A DNA stretch of 64,000 bases from Butyrivibrio sp. MB2005 (GTDB lineage Bacteria > Bacillota > Clostridia > Lachnospirales > Lachnospiraceae). The stretch is taken from positions 136,979 to 200,978 of the forward strand of contig NZ_KE384158.1 in the NCBI RefSeq assembly GCF_000424285.1, given 5' to 3'. The notes below the pieces were generated by a model. It was not told where the DNA came from. It was given only the letters and a program-made list of their open reading frames with translations, and did not search any database. The position numbers and the translations under genes are program-made. Below, piece after piece: positions 1-7,754 of the stretch. Each line of letters opens with the position of its first letter. The first letter of the stretch is position 1.

Positions 1-2
1 CT

Positions 3-440
3 TTTAAGGGTATCACTGAACTTCCGAAGAACTTCAAGTTTATCGCTGATGGATACAGTGCGTATCCTCTGGCTGCCCAGCAATTCTTCAGGCAGTTTGG
101 AGATAAGTTCAAGTTTGAAATCACCCAGGTAATAGGCTTGCAGAATGATGATGAAGTATCCACAGAGTTCCGTCCCTTCAAGCAGATGATAGAGCGTCTG
201 AACCGTACCTACAAAGCCTCATATCGCATTACAAACGGCTTCGATAATTACGATGGTGCCAACTATGATCTGACTCTCTGGGTTGCCTATTACAACTTCC
301 TGAGACCTCACAAGCACAATGGATATAAACCTCCAGTTGTAGACGAGATACTGTCAAATGCTGAAAACATGCCAGCACGATGGCAAACGATGATCTACTT
401 CGGGCAGAAGAAAATCCTGGAACTTCAGTCAGCCAGCTGA
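3..440 (+). CDS. DDE-type IS transposase, C-terminal part (cut by window edge)
   Basis: The frame is open from the left edge to the stop, leaving about 145 C-terminal residues. ADGYSAYPL near residue 16 fits the second catalytic Asp region of a DDE/integrase-like domain, and IERLNRTYKASYR fits the region with the catalytic Glu. It is followed by the usual YYNFLRPHKHNGYKPP segment. The enzyme would cut and rejoin DNA ends to move its own element. The N-terminal DNA-binding part and first catalytic Asp lie outside the window, so intactness and exact IS family cannot be judged. A fold-back repeat follows at 497-617 and may belong to the element end. Confidence 0.75.
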   Translation, partial: FKGITELPKNFKFIADGYSAYPLAAQQFFRQFGDKFKFEITQVIGLQNDDEVSTEFRPFKQMIERLNRTYKASYRITNGFDNYDGANYDLTLWVAYYNFLRPHKHNGYKPPVVDEILSNAENMPARWQTMIYFGQKKILELQSAS

Positions 441-496
441 TTGCTCTTAGATTCTGAGCCTGAGGTAATAACCCAGCCACCGCGTTAGCGGCATTG

Positions 497-617
497 CCCT
501 TGATAGCACAATAAATAACTGCTAAACTGCTGAAATCGACGGAGAAAACCTGATTGCTCTTGAGTTCTTCGCCGTCGGTGATTAACCGTCGGCAGTTATT
601 TATTGTGCTGTCAAGGG
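497..617. repeat. Fold-back inverted repeat downstream of the transposase
   Basis: A 26-bp arm at 497-522 matches the reverse complement of 592-617 at 25 of 26 positions. Inside, CGACGG near 538 pairs with CCGTCG near 572, so the whole 121 bp can fold into one cruciform. The 12-mer CTGATTGCTCTT also occurs twice directly, near 438 and 550. The rest of 441-728 shows no gene. It may be an IS end or an independent small palindromic element. Confidence 0.6.
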
Positions 618-728
618 TGGCGTTCGGCTACCTCAATGTAAATATCTGCGATTTTCAAGGTTCATCTGAGCCTATTTTTTTGACTCATTTTTTTCATAGA
701 TCATTTGACACTATCTGTTTGTAATATC

Positions 729-1514
729 TTATTTTGCGAAATTCACCAATCTGCTGATGGTATAGTAAGTACTTGATATTTCCTTTGTTTTCTTATTCTG
801 ATACTTTATCCAGATAAAGGTATCAGCCTCCATTCTGTCAAGATCGTTTCTGAATTTACCATTTGAAGAGTGATATTGATAGTGACGATTACTTAACTTT
901 ATGACCGTATTGTTTTTAATCCGGTGCCAGTCAGCTTTATTAGAGTCCTCAAGATTTGTCTCTCCATACCATACCTCAAGAAGCTTATAACCTTTTTTCA
1001 TGGTAATCTTAAGTTTTCCCTTTTTGGGGATGCGTAAAAGACTGTAGAAATTGTCGCTTAGAAGATTTTTTTTCGCATACATAACCTTCTTGCAGGGCTC
1101 CTGCTGTTCAAGCGTTTTGGGCTTTTTTACTTTTACGGTAATTACCTTGTGATCCTTTATCACACCATTTTTTGTAATAACATCAAACTCAAAAGTATAT
1201 TTGCCCTTCTTATCGGTCCATATACCAATTCCCATCTTGGTACTTTCTGTATATTCTTCATAGCTAACCCGAAAAACCTTCAGATGCTTGCTGCTGGTCT
1301 TGAGGTTAATGATGTCGTCACCTCTTGCGTCTGTTTCCAAATCAAAAAGGTAATCATTACCTGTAGCGTAGTAACCACCCTTGTAATAAATAACCTCAAC
1401 AGTATCATCGCACTTAACAGCTGCCCTTGCGCTCATATTCCATGCATTAAAAATGCATAACAAAAAAGCAGCTGCAAATACGAGCCTTGCTAAAAAATAA
1501 TTGATTTTTTTCAT
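729..1514 (-). CDS. Secreted protein of unknown function
   Basis: 261 residues. The start is the ATG giving MKKINYF, eight bases after GGGAG; an in-frame TTG 18 bases upstream has no ribosome site of its own. Residues 1-31 form a typical signal peptide (charged start, hydrophobic core, then SARAAVK), so the protein should be exported. The mature part is rich in Lys, Tyr and Thr with alternating hydrophobics, suggesting beta structure. No LPXTG motif, lipobox or known catalytic motif was seen. The strand pattern (TFEFDVITKNGVIKDHKVITV) resembles the small secreted adhesion-like proteins of Lachnospiraceae, but I do not recognise a named family. It stands alone between the IS remnant and cstA. 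Confidence 0.75.
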   Translation of the reverse strand: MKKINYFLARLVFAAAFLLCIFNAWNMSARAAVKCDDTVEVIYYKGGYYATGNDYLFDLETDARGDDIINLKTSSKHLKVFRVSYEEYTESTKMGIGIWTDKKGKYTFEFDVITKNGVIKDHKVITVKVKKPKTLEQQEPCKKVMYAKKNLLSDNFYSLLRIPKKGKLKITMKKGYKLLEVWYGETNLEDSNKADWHRIKNNTVIKLSNRHYQYHSSNGKFRNDLDRMEADTFIWIKYQNKKTKEISSTYYTISRLVNFAK

Positions 1515-1595
1515 AGATTTTTCTCCCAACAAAAATATTGAATGTTGCAGAACACAACAGAATAAATTTTAGCATTCCGTCTGAATATACGCAAT

Positions 1596-1634
1596 AAAAA
1601 AGGCGCATGTTCCATAAGGTTCATGCACCTTTTC
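1596..1634 (-). terminator. Intrinsic terminator of cstA
   Basis: The minus-strand RNA forms AAGGTGCATG ... CATGCGCCTT followed by a run of six U. It lies directly beyond the cstA stop at 1660 and also separates that gene from the secreted-protein gene. Confidence 0.8.
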
Positions 1635-1659
1635 TACATTTTTCAAATTATGAAATTAC

Positions 1660-3399
1660 TTATGCTGCCTTCTTTGCATTCTTTTCAACATACTGACCAT
1701 AAAGCGTCTTTGCTGCAATTCCTGCAAGCACCAGTGAAAGAGCGATCAGAAGAACTGCGATAGCTGACTGGATGAGGGCCCAAACATCAGCTGCTCCGCT
1801 AAGGTATGCTGTCATCTTAGCCATAATTGTCTGAACAAGTGAGCAGATAGTTACTGCAAGCATGAATACCATGGGAACATAGAACATCTTGTTGTTCTTT
1901 CCAACCTGACCAAGCCATGTGCATACTGCAAGAAGTCCGATTGCTGCAAGAAGCTGATTAGCTGCACCAAAGAGAGGCCAGATCTTGGTATAACCTGTCA
2001 TACCAAGGCTTACACCAAGTACAACTGTGATAGCTGTTGCTACGTAAGGATTAGCGAGAACCTTCTTGTAGCCTGCAAGATCCTTCTTGTCTACATCCTG
2101 ATCCACGAAGAATTCCTGGAACATATATCTTGCAAGGCGTGTAGCTGTATCAAGCGATGTAAGGCAGAAAACTGAAACTGCAAGGATCAGCATCTGATAC
2201 ATGATGTTTTGGAGACTGGGTGCGAAGGATCCGATCATCGCTGATAAGCCGCCTGCAAATACCTGAGTAGGGCTTGCGTAAGCGCCTTCTGCTGCTGCGC
2301 TCCATACGAAGCCGATAGCGCAAAGTGAAATAACTGCAACTGCGCACTCGATAAGCATTGAACCATAAGCTACAGGCTGTGCATGCTTCTCGTTGTCGAG
2401 CTGCTTAGCTGTTGTTCCTGAAGATACAAGTGAGTGGAAACCTGAAATAGCTCCACATGCAATTGTTACGAAAAGTGCAGGGAAAGCTGTACCTGTTGTA
2501 AATACGCCTGTTCCCTTAAGTGCTGCATCGCCGAAAGCAGGAACTGAAAAGCTTCCGTTTCCGCTTACTACACCGCCGATAACTGCGATCACACCTGCTG
2601 CGATCATGAAGTAAAGCAGGAATGAGCTGAGGTAATCTCTGGGCTGAAGCAGAATCCATACAGGAGTTACGCTGGCAACAAGGATGTATGCGCCAACAAT
2701 CCACATCCATGAATTGTATGTAAGTGAAATCGGATGGAAATTAAGACCGATTGCCACGATTGCTGCAATTCCGGCTACGCCAAGAACTGATGCTACAACG
2801 ATGTTAGTATTTTTTCTGTAAACAAAGTATCCAAAAGCCATAGCCAGTGCAATGAACAGAATAGAAATCATTGCTGTTGACTCATTTGCTGCAAGAGCTG
2901 CTCCTTCAACTGCTGCGCCTGCTGATGTTGTGCTGCCGAATGTGCTTGCAACGATTGAGCTGAAAGCTGCAACAACAAGAAGCAGTGTCAGATAACCGAA
3001 TGTAAGGAAAAGTCTCTTAGCTTTTCTTCCCATTGAATCGTCGATGATCTCACCGATTGACTGTCCCTTGTGACGAAGGGACGCTACGAGTGCACCGAAA
3101 TCATGCACACCACCAAAGAAAATTCCACCGATAAGAACCCAAAGTAAAACAGGTACCCAGCCGAAAACCGCTGCCTGAATAGGTCCGTTAATAGGGCCTG
3201 CACCTGCTATTGATGAAAAATGATGTCCCATAACCACCGGGGTCTTTGCAGGAACATAATCCATTCCGTCCTCAAGCTCGTGAGCCGGTGTCTTCCTCTT
3301 AGGATCAATTCCCCACTGTTTTGCAAGATATCCGCCATATACCACGTAACCTACGGCAAGAATGGCTAAACTTGCGATCAAAAGTACTGCTGCATTCAT
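1660..3399 (-). CDS. cstA: CstA-family carbon starvation / pyruvate-peptide transporter
   Basis: 579 residues with about 16 hydrophobic segments over the whole length. The N-terminal signature is clear: the GYxxYG-type start (VGYVVYGGYLAKQWG), then TPAHELEDGMDYVPA, HHFSSIAGAGPINGPIQA and GGVHDFGALVASLRHKGQSIGEI. These are hallmarks of the CstA family, inner-membrane carriers that take up peptides or pyruvate with protons when carbon runs low. Length is slightly short of E. coli CstA (about 700), as usual in Firmicutes. The ribosome site GGAGGAGAG lies just before the ATG. The gene follows an unknown protein by 34 bases and ends at a strong terminator. The substrate (peptide or pyruvate) cannot be told from sequence alone. 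Confidence 0.92.
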   Translation of the reverse strand: MNAAVLLIASLAILAVGYVVYGGYLAKQWGIDPKRKTPAHELEDGMDYVPAKTPVVMGHHFSSIAGAGPINGPIQAAVFGWVPVLLWVLIGGIFFGGVHDFGALVASLRHKGQSIGEIIDDSMGRKAKRLFLTFGYLTLLLVVAAFSSIVASTFGSTTSAGAAVEGAALAANESTAMISILFIALAMAFGYFVYRKNTNIVVASVLGVAGIAAIVAIGLNFHPISLTYNSWMWIVGAYILVASVTPVWILLQPRDYLSSFLLYFMIAAGVIAVIGGVVSGNGSFSVPAFGDAALKGTGVFTTGTAFPALFVTIACGAISGFHSLVSSGTTAKQLDNEKHAQPVAYGSMLIECAVAVISLCAIGFVWSAAAEGAYASPTQVFAGGLSAMIGSFAPSLQNIMYQMLILAVSVFCLTSLDTATRLARYMFQEFFVDQDVDKKDLAGYKKVLANPYVATAITVVLGVSLGMTGYTKIWPLFGAANQLLAAIGLLAVCTWLGQVGKNNKMFYVPMVFMLAVTICSLVQTIMAKMTAYLSGAADVWALIQSAIAVLLIALSLVLAGIAAKTLYGQYVEKNAKKAA

Positions 3400-3433
3400 T
3401 TACTTCTCTCCTCCTTATTCCCCATTATGTATA

Positions 3434-4006
3434 TCAACAGGCTATTTCACCTGAAGATGGGCTTATTTCCTTTCTCCCCTGTTTATCAAAAACATCCTGC
3501 AAAAGCTTCCTCATATCCCTTGCATTGGAATTGGTAACAATCTCTTCTGTCTTCATGGAAATTGCTGCTATTCTGGCTTCGCTGTGACCTCTGAAGTTGA
3601 ACATGTAGCCTTTGTCGAATCTGAATTTCTTAACTTCTTTTTTCACTTCATCAGAAAGTTCGCCATCTGTAAGAAGCACAAAGGTGATATAACTGCACAT
3701 GTGATCCTTCTGCGGATATTTGCCGCCCTTTCTTACAAGCTGCGGCTCTATGCTTTCCGTAATGTGCTCTCTTACAAGATCAAGAGTAGCTTTTGATAAC
3801 TCATCCTCTGTTATGAAAAATACATGCTCAAATGCATTTACCGCCCAAAGCTGAGCTTCCTTCCTAAGTACATATTTCTCACTGAATGAATGAAAATATG
3901 CATAAGCAGGATAAGTCACATTTTCCAATTTGTAATTTTCACTTATATCGAAATTTACCTGATAACGGTAAAGAAGATCTTTCAGATATTCCCCTTTTGA
4001 TAACAT
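3434..4006 (-). CDS. Unknown cytoplasmic protein preceding cstA
   Basis: 190 residues with no signal peptide or membrane segment. It starts after GGGGAGAGAG and is probably co-transcribed with cstA (34-base gap, no terminator between). Features include a mixed alpha/beta pattern, a conserved-looking YITFVLLTDGELSDEVKKEVKKFRFDKG stretch and a C-terminal amphipathic helix with SNARDMRKLLQDVF. I do not recognise the family. Its place suggests a role linked to transporter expression or activity, for example a cytosolic regulator, but this rests on position only. Codon use looks like its neighbours. Confidence 0.7.
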   Translation of the reverse strand: MLSKGEYLKDLLYRYQVNFDISENYKLENVTYPAYAYFHSFSEKYVLRKEAQLWAVNAFEHVFFITEDELSKATLDLVREHITESIEPQLVRKGGKYPQKDHMCSYITFVLLTDGELSDEVKKEVKKFRFDKGYMFNFRGHSEARIAAISMKTEEIVTNSNARDMRKLLQDVFDKQGRKEISPSSGEIAC

Positions 4007-4208
4007 TTCTCTCTCCCCGAAACCCGATTTCTAAATCAATTAAACTTAATCAAGTTTCTTGATGTTTTATAAAAACAACTTAGAAAAACTTTATCACTTT
4101 GACGCGTTATTGCAAGATGGCAAAATTAATCTCTTTTGACATTAATTTTGTAATGTATTTTAGGATTTTTATTTTGAAGTATATTCTTGAAATTATTTTT
4201 AGACAGAC

Positions 4209-4231
4209 AAAAACCGCAGCCAAAGCTGCGG
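4209..4231 (-). terminator. Intrinsic terminator after the small membrane peptide gene
   Basis: A perfect 7-bp stem CCGCAGC/GCTGCGG with a short TTTG-type loop is followed on the minus strand by five U. It starts 16 bases beyond the stop codon of the 27-codon gene at 4247-4330. The rest of 4007-4246 holds only promoter-like AT-rich DNA. Confidence 0.85.
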
Positions 4232-4246
4232 TCATTCGTCCAATAG

Positions 4247-4330
4247 TTATTCTTCCGGAGCTGTTCTGGGAACGAACCAGATAACAGCTACTGCGATCAA
4301 AAAGAAGATCGCTGCTAAAACATGAACCAT
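4247..4330 (-). CDS. Predicted 27-residue single-span membrane peptide
   Basis: Translation gives MVHVLAAIFFLIAVAV, then IWFVPRTAPEE and a TAA stop. One hydrophobic helix covers residues 3-20 and is followed by a short charged tail (R, E, E). Support for a real gene: a good ribosome site (GAGGGGAG, about seven bases before ATG), an in-frame stop, and a textbook terminator 16 bases later. A TATAAT-like -10 lies at 4369-4374 on the same strand, so it may be a transcript of its own or the tail of the sortase/LPXTG unit. It resembles small membrane subunits or regulators such as CydX or KdpF only in size and topology; no motif ties it to one. Confidence 0.6.
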   Translation of the reverse strand: MVHVLAAIFFLIAVAVIWFVPRTAPEE

Positions 4331-4429
4331 AAATCTAACTCCCCTCATATTCGGTTTCACTTACTGTCATTATATCGGATAATTTATGGAAAGTTTATAG
4401 CCAATTTATAAGTATTTTTCAATTAAATC

Positions 4430-4927
4430 TTAAACATTTTTGCCAAAACGCCCAGCAAGCAGAGTTGTAAGGAATACAGAAAGGCTTGCCAGCATCACTA
4501 TAAAGGTAATGGCAATCCTGTTGTCATCTCCTGTCTTTGGCAGATCGTTGGTGGTGGTCGCCACAGTTGCCGCAACTGAAGTAGATTCAGATGATGCTGC
4601 GCTTACTGAAGTAGTCGGAGTTGAAGCTGCTGATGACGCCGAGGATGCCGATGTACTCGTAGCATTATTATTGTTATTGGTTGTTGTGCTGGCTTTGCTT
4701 GATGCGTTATTTGATGCCTTACTTGCTGATGTACCTGAGCTCGCGATTTCTGCTGCAGCTGCTTCCTCAGCTTTCTCTTTATCGGTGTCCTTCTCATCAT
4801 CAAGAAGTCCCGCATCATAGTTGTCCTTGATATCAACTTTTACAGCCAGAGCCTTCTGACCCATGGCAGGTGCCATAAGCATCAGCACAAATACCTGAAT
4901 TGCCAGTAAAATCCTGATTTTCTTCAT
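4430..4927 (-). CDS. LPXTG-anchored low-complexity cell-wall protein
   Basis: 165 residues. A signal peptide ends near residue 28 (GQKALA), then comes a short acidic region, a Ser/Thr/Ala/Asn-rich low-complexity stalk (about residues 60-125), LPKTG at about 129-133, a hydrophobic span and a basic end (RFGKNV). This is the standard cell-wall sorting signal: sortase cuts between T and G and links the protein to peptidoglycan. The stalk has no folded domain, so the protein may be a spacer, adhesin stub or simple sortase substrate. It lies 18 bases downstream of a sortase gene and is almost certainly its partner. The start follows GGGGAG. Confidence 0.88.
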   Translation of the reverse strand: MKKIRILLAIQVFVLMLMAPAMGQKALAVKVDIKDNYDAGLLDDEKDTDKEKAEEAAAAEIASSGTSASKASNNASSKASTTTNNNNNATSTSASSASSAASTPTTSVSAASSESTSVAATVATTTNDLPKTGDDNRIAITFIVMLASLSVFLTTLLAGRFGKNV

Positions 4928-4945
4928 AGTAAACTCCCCTTTTCT

Positions 4946-5740
4946 CTAGCAGACTCTTTTTGCAACCACAAGAAGTCTTCCATTTTTCATAGTGTAGTCA
5001 CAGGTCGATAATGTCAAAAGTTCATCACCGTAAGTGGCTGTTGCAGCAATCTTGTGAAGTGACCTGTGTTTAAGATTGGCAACGTATGTATCAAAAGTTT
5101 CTTTATCATCCAGGTTAATGTAATCGGAATACTTAAAGCCGTTTTCTCCGTTGGCTGACGTATCAAGAACAGCAATAACTTCATAAAACCTCTGCTCTGT
5201 GGCAGTATCAAGCTCGAATGCCTGATGCTTTCTCATATACTGCTCATCCTTGAAATACTTAAGCGTTCCAAAGATTGCCCCCGACTTCATGTTGTGACCA
5301 TGAATAAGGAGGTGATTGTCGTTCATATCACTGTTACATCTCTTATCAAGAACAAGAAGCCCGTTCCTGTCTGAGTTTTTGAAAAAATCATGTTCAAGAT
5401 AGTAGTCGTTATCATCCTCCTTGAACATAATGGGATAATCGATATTCGTTCCCTGGATTCTGAGCCATCCCTTCATATCGGAATTCTTTTTTGTGAGATA
5501 CTCCATTTTAAGGGTAACCAGGTTGGTATTTTCTTCTGCGGGATCCTCTGTGGCTGCGCTTACTGTCCCTGTCCTTTGAACAGATACGGACGCCATGGCC
5601 TGGACCTTTTTCATATTGGCACTGCTCTTTTGCTCAGAATACATCTGAACAGCAAAAACACCTGTACCGGCTATAAAAGTGATACAGGACAATGCAAGAA
5701 TGGTTCTTCTAATTGTTTTTGCTATAGTCCCCCTTCGCAT
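4946..5740 (-). CDS. srtB: Class B sortase
   Basis: 264 residues. An N-terminal membrane anchor (about 12-32) precedes an extracellular catalytic domain. Class B signatures include NSDMKGWLRIQGTNIDYPIM, YYLEHDFFKNSDRNG, the catalytic His in LLIHGHNM, the catalytic Cys in LTLSTCDY and the Arg in NGRLLVVAKR. It is a transpeptidase that anchors surface proteins to the cell wall. The gene for an LPKTG protein follows 18 bases later, so the pair forms a self-contained module. Class B enzymes often use NPQTN-type signals, so LPKTG as substrate fits the clostridial branch of the class rather than the staphylococcal one. The start follows GGGGAA. Confidence 0.9.
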   Translation of the reverse strand: MRRGTIAKTIRRTILALSCITFIAGTGVFAVQMYSEQKSSANMKKVQAMASVSVQRTGTVSAATEDPAEENTNLVTLKMEYLTKKNSDMKGWLRIQGTNIDYPIMFKEDDNDYYLEHDFFKNSDRNGLLVLDKRCNSDMNDNHLLIHGHNMKSGAIFGTLKYFKDEQYMRKHQAFELDTATEQRFYEVIAVLDTSANGENGFKYSDYINLDDKETFDTYVANLKHRSLHKIAATATYGDELLTLSTCDYTMKNGRLLVVAKRVC

Positions 5741-5808
5741 AAGCAGTTCCCCATAGTATTTTCATTACCATTTTACAAATGATATTTCGGCATAAAATAC
5801 GATAAAAT

Positions 5809-6987
5809 TTAGTCTGACTCAAGAAGTTCCATGCCTACATCATATAAATTCCCGTTCACCGCATCATAAAGCCATCTGGCCATTGTCACATCATCCTGAG
5901 TAAACCTCGTAAAATAAGGCTCCCTGACAGCCGTGTGTACCGTTCCTCCCTTGGTTATAAGCGGTATTTCCCAGTTATTTATAAACATGTGGAAATTGGG
6001 AGTTATCTTTTTAAGTTCAGCCACCATTTCCTTTAGCTGCTCAAAATATGCCTTTTGTACATCCTCATCAGTGGCGTATTTTTTATAGGTAACATCATTA
6101 TAATAGGCACTTAAAACATAATCTCTCGTGGAGCTGGAGTACAGATACCTGATCTTCTCTCCATACTTTTTATAAAGAGCTTTATACCAGCTAAGAGTTA
6201 TATTATCTGAATCTATTGCTTCACAAATCGGTTGCGGCGCCTTCCAGACCTCCCTTGCTGTAGAAACCCACTTTTTATATAAAAGTAGCGCGCTGTCTGA
6301 AAGGACTGTTACATCGCTTACACCCTGATACCACACGCTTAAAATCTCATCCGTAAGTGCAGGTACCGCAAAAGCGCCTGCGCTGTTGCCGGCTATAAGG
6401 AGCTTCTTGGGACTTCCAAAAAGATTCCTTGCTCTTGCCATACCTTCCATGAAGTTCAAATATCCATGAAAATAAAGGACATGGTTATCCCCGTCCTCAC
6501 CTTTATATGGAAATTCATTGTTACCCACATGAAAATCGCCTGTGGCATAGGGAATATCGATGATACTGTAGTCCCTGAAGGGATTGCCGGTATCCTTCAT
6601 GTTCATTATTCCCATATCAATATTCATTATCTGTGTGAAAGGTCTTAGATTATTCCAATAATAATTGGGAAGTGCAGCTGCCACCTTGCCGCCTGAAACG
6701 GGTCTTGCAGCCGTATATTCATTCCAGGCTACGCCCCCACCAGAGAAAAATATACACAGCTTTTTGGGATCAGCTATTTTGACATAGATATAGTATTCGG
6801 AGCCATCCCCTGATATCCCCATTGGCACAGGCACCCTGTACCAGACCTTTTTCTCAGGTTCTTCCGGTAGCTCAGGCGCCAGCATATCCTTTTCAACAAT
6901 TCTTTTTCCGATGGAGTTCTCTACAAAATCCCCTAGATGAAGCTCCAACATCTGTTTTCGAATCTGTCTTTTTTCACGAATACCCAT
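5809..6987 (-). CDS. Pectinacetylesterase-family carbohydrate esterase (CE13-like)
   Basis: 392 residues without signal peptide, so probably cytoplasmic. The ATG giving MGIREKR was chosen because GAGGGGGG stands eight bases before it; an upstream in-frame TTG lacks a site. Family marks are the oxyanion region IFFSGGGVAWNEYTA, the nucleophile GNSAGAFAVP (Ser), a likely acid in SSSTRDYVLSAYYND and a C-terminal His in GGTVHTAVREP. Members remove acetyl groups from pectin or other acetylated glycans. It lies 50 bases downstream of the GH120/acyltransferase operon and could belong to it, which would put an esterase beside an acyltransferase. The exact substrate is unknown. Confidence 0.8.
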   Translation of the reverse strand: MGIREKRQIRKQMLELHLGDFVENSIGKRIVEKDMLAPELPEEPEKKVWYRVPVPMGISGDGSEYYIYVKIADPKKLCIFFSGGGVAWNEYTAARPVSGGKVAAALPNYYWNNLRPFTQIMNIDMGIMNMKDTGNPFRDYSIIDIPYATGDFHVGNNEFPYKGEDGDNHVLYFHGYLNFMEGMARARNLFGSPKKLLIAGNSAGAFAVPALTDEILSVWYQGVSDVTVLSDSALLLYKKWVSTAREVWKAPQPICEAIDSDNITLSWYKALYKKYGEKIRYLYSSSTRDYVLSAYYNDVTYKKYATDEDVQKAYFEQLKEMVAELKKITPNFHMFINNWEIPLITKGGTVHTAVREPYFTRFTQDDVTMARWLYDAVNGNLYDVGMELLESD

Positions 6988-7037
6988 AAAGGTATCCCCC
7001 CTCAAAAGCAATTTTTTATGAAAAGCAGATCATCATT

Positions 7038-7754
7038 TTATACGTTAAACATTCTTCCCGCAGCGCTTCTAAGCTCTCTAAACCTGAAGATTATGGCTGC
7101 AACCATTACGATGGCAAAGCCTGCCATGGTGAAAACAGCAGCATAAGGAAGATGATTTTCACCTCTCCAGATAAAGAATATCTGAGCAAAGGAAAGTACT
7201 GCGTCAAAAGCAATATAAGAAATGTATTCTTCAAATCTGAGCTTCATCGCTTTAGCAATAATATAGGTCACAATGGTATGACCGATAAGGCAGAACGGAA
7301 TCATCCATACAACGCTCCAGCCATAGAAGCCCGTCATCTTATCTATGTAGTAATCAACGATTATGGCCACCATTACTTCCACTGCCAGTACCTTAAGAAT
7401 ATTGTAGCGGTATTTCATTATGGCGATTATATCAAGCCACACCACAATACTTCCAAGAATGGTAGCTCCTGTCCAGGACATCATCTCACCAAAAAGGTAT
7501 CTGAGAGTGATGCAGACAACTATAACAATAGCAAGTATAAAGGTGCAGATTCTCATGAAGGTAACGCCTGTGATTTTCCTCTCATTGAGAATGGGAAATG
7601 CTTCGTCATCATCTTCAAAATCATCTATATCATAAATATCTTCATCTATGGCTGCTCTTTTCATGCCATCCTTATCAAGGATCTTGCCTTCGCAAAGTGG
7701 GCAGCACTGCTTTTTGCCTCTTATGGCAATTTTACATTTCGGACAATATAACAT
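7038..7754 (-). CDS. Zinc-ribbon membrane protein (DUF6320-like)
   Basis: 238 residues. The N-terminus has two CxxC knuckles (YCPKCKIAIRGKKQCCPLCEG), which look like a zinc ribbon, then an acidic linker (DIDDFEDDDEAF) and about six membrane helices (residues 70-225). I associate this arrangement with DUF6320, often found next to the acyltransferase type encoded just upstream; that link is from memory and not tested. The start codon overlaps the acyltransferase stop by one base (TAATG), so the two are translationally coupled and probably work together, for instance in moving an acyl group or acceptor across the membrane. That role is inference. Confidence 0.75.
   Translation of the reverse strand: MLYCPKCKIAIRGKKQCCPLCEGKILDKDGMKRAAIDEDIYDIDDFEDDDEAFPILNERKITGVTFMRICTFILAIVIVVCITLRYLFGEMMSWTGATILGSIVVWLDIIAIMKYRYNILKVLAVEVMVAIIVDYYIDKMTGFYGWSVVWMIPFCLIGHTIVTYIIAKAMKLRFEEYISYIAFDAVLSFAQIFFIWRGENHLPYAAVFTMAGFAIVMVAAIIFRFRELRSAAGRMFNV

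Noticed and set aside
481..640. Integron attC site or cassette
   Set aside because: The fold-back shape is suggestive, but the GTTRRRY/RYYYAAC core pairs are not in the right places and there is no integrase.
4440..4820. 126-codon plus-strand frame opposite the LPXTG gene
   Set aside because: It mirrors the Ser/Thr/Ala codons of the low-complexity stalk, has no ribosome site and gives an improbable Val/Ala/Leu-rich protein.
6937..7751. Plus-strand frames opposite the zinc-ribbon membrane protein
   Set aside because: No ribosome sites, His/Asn-rich odd composition and full overlap with a well supported gene on the other strand.
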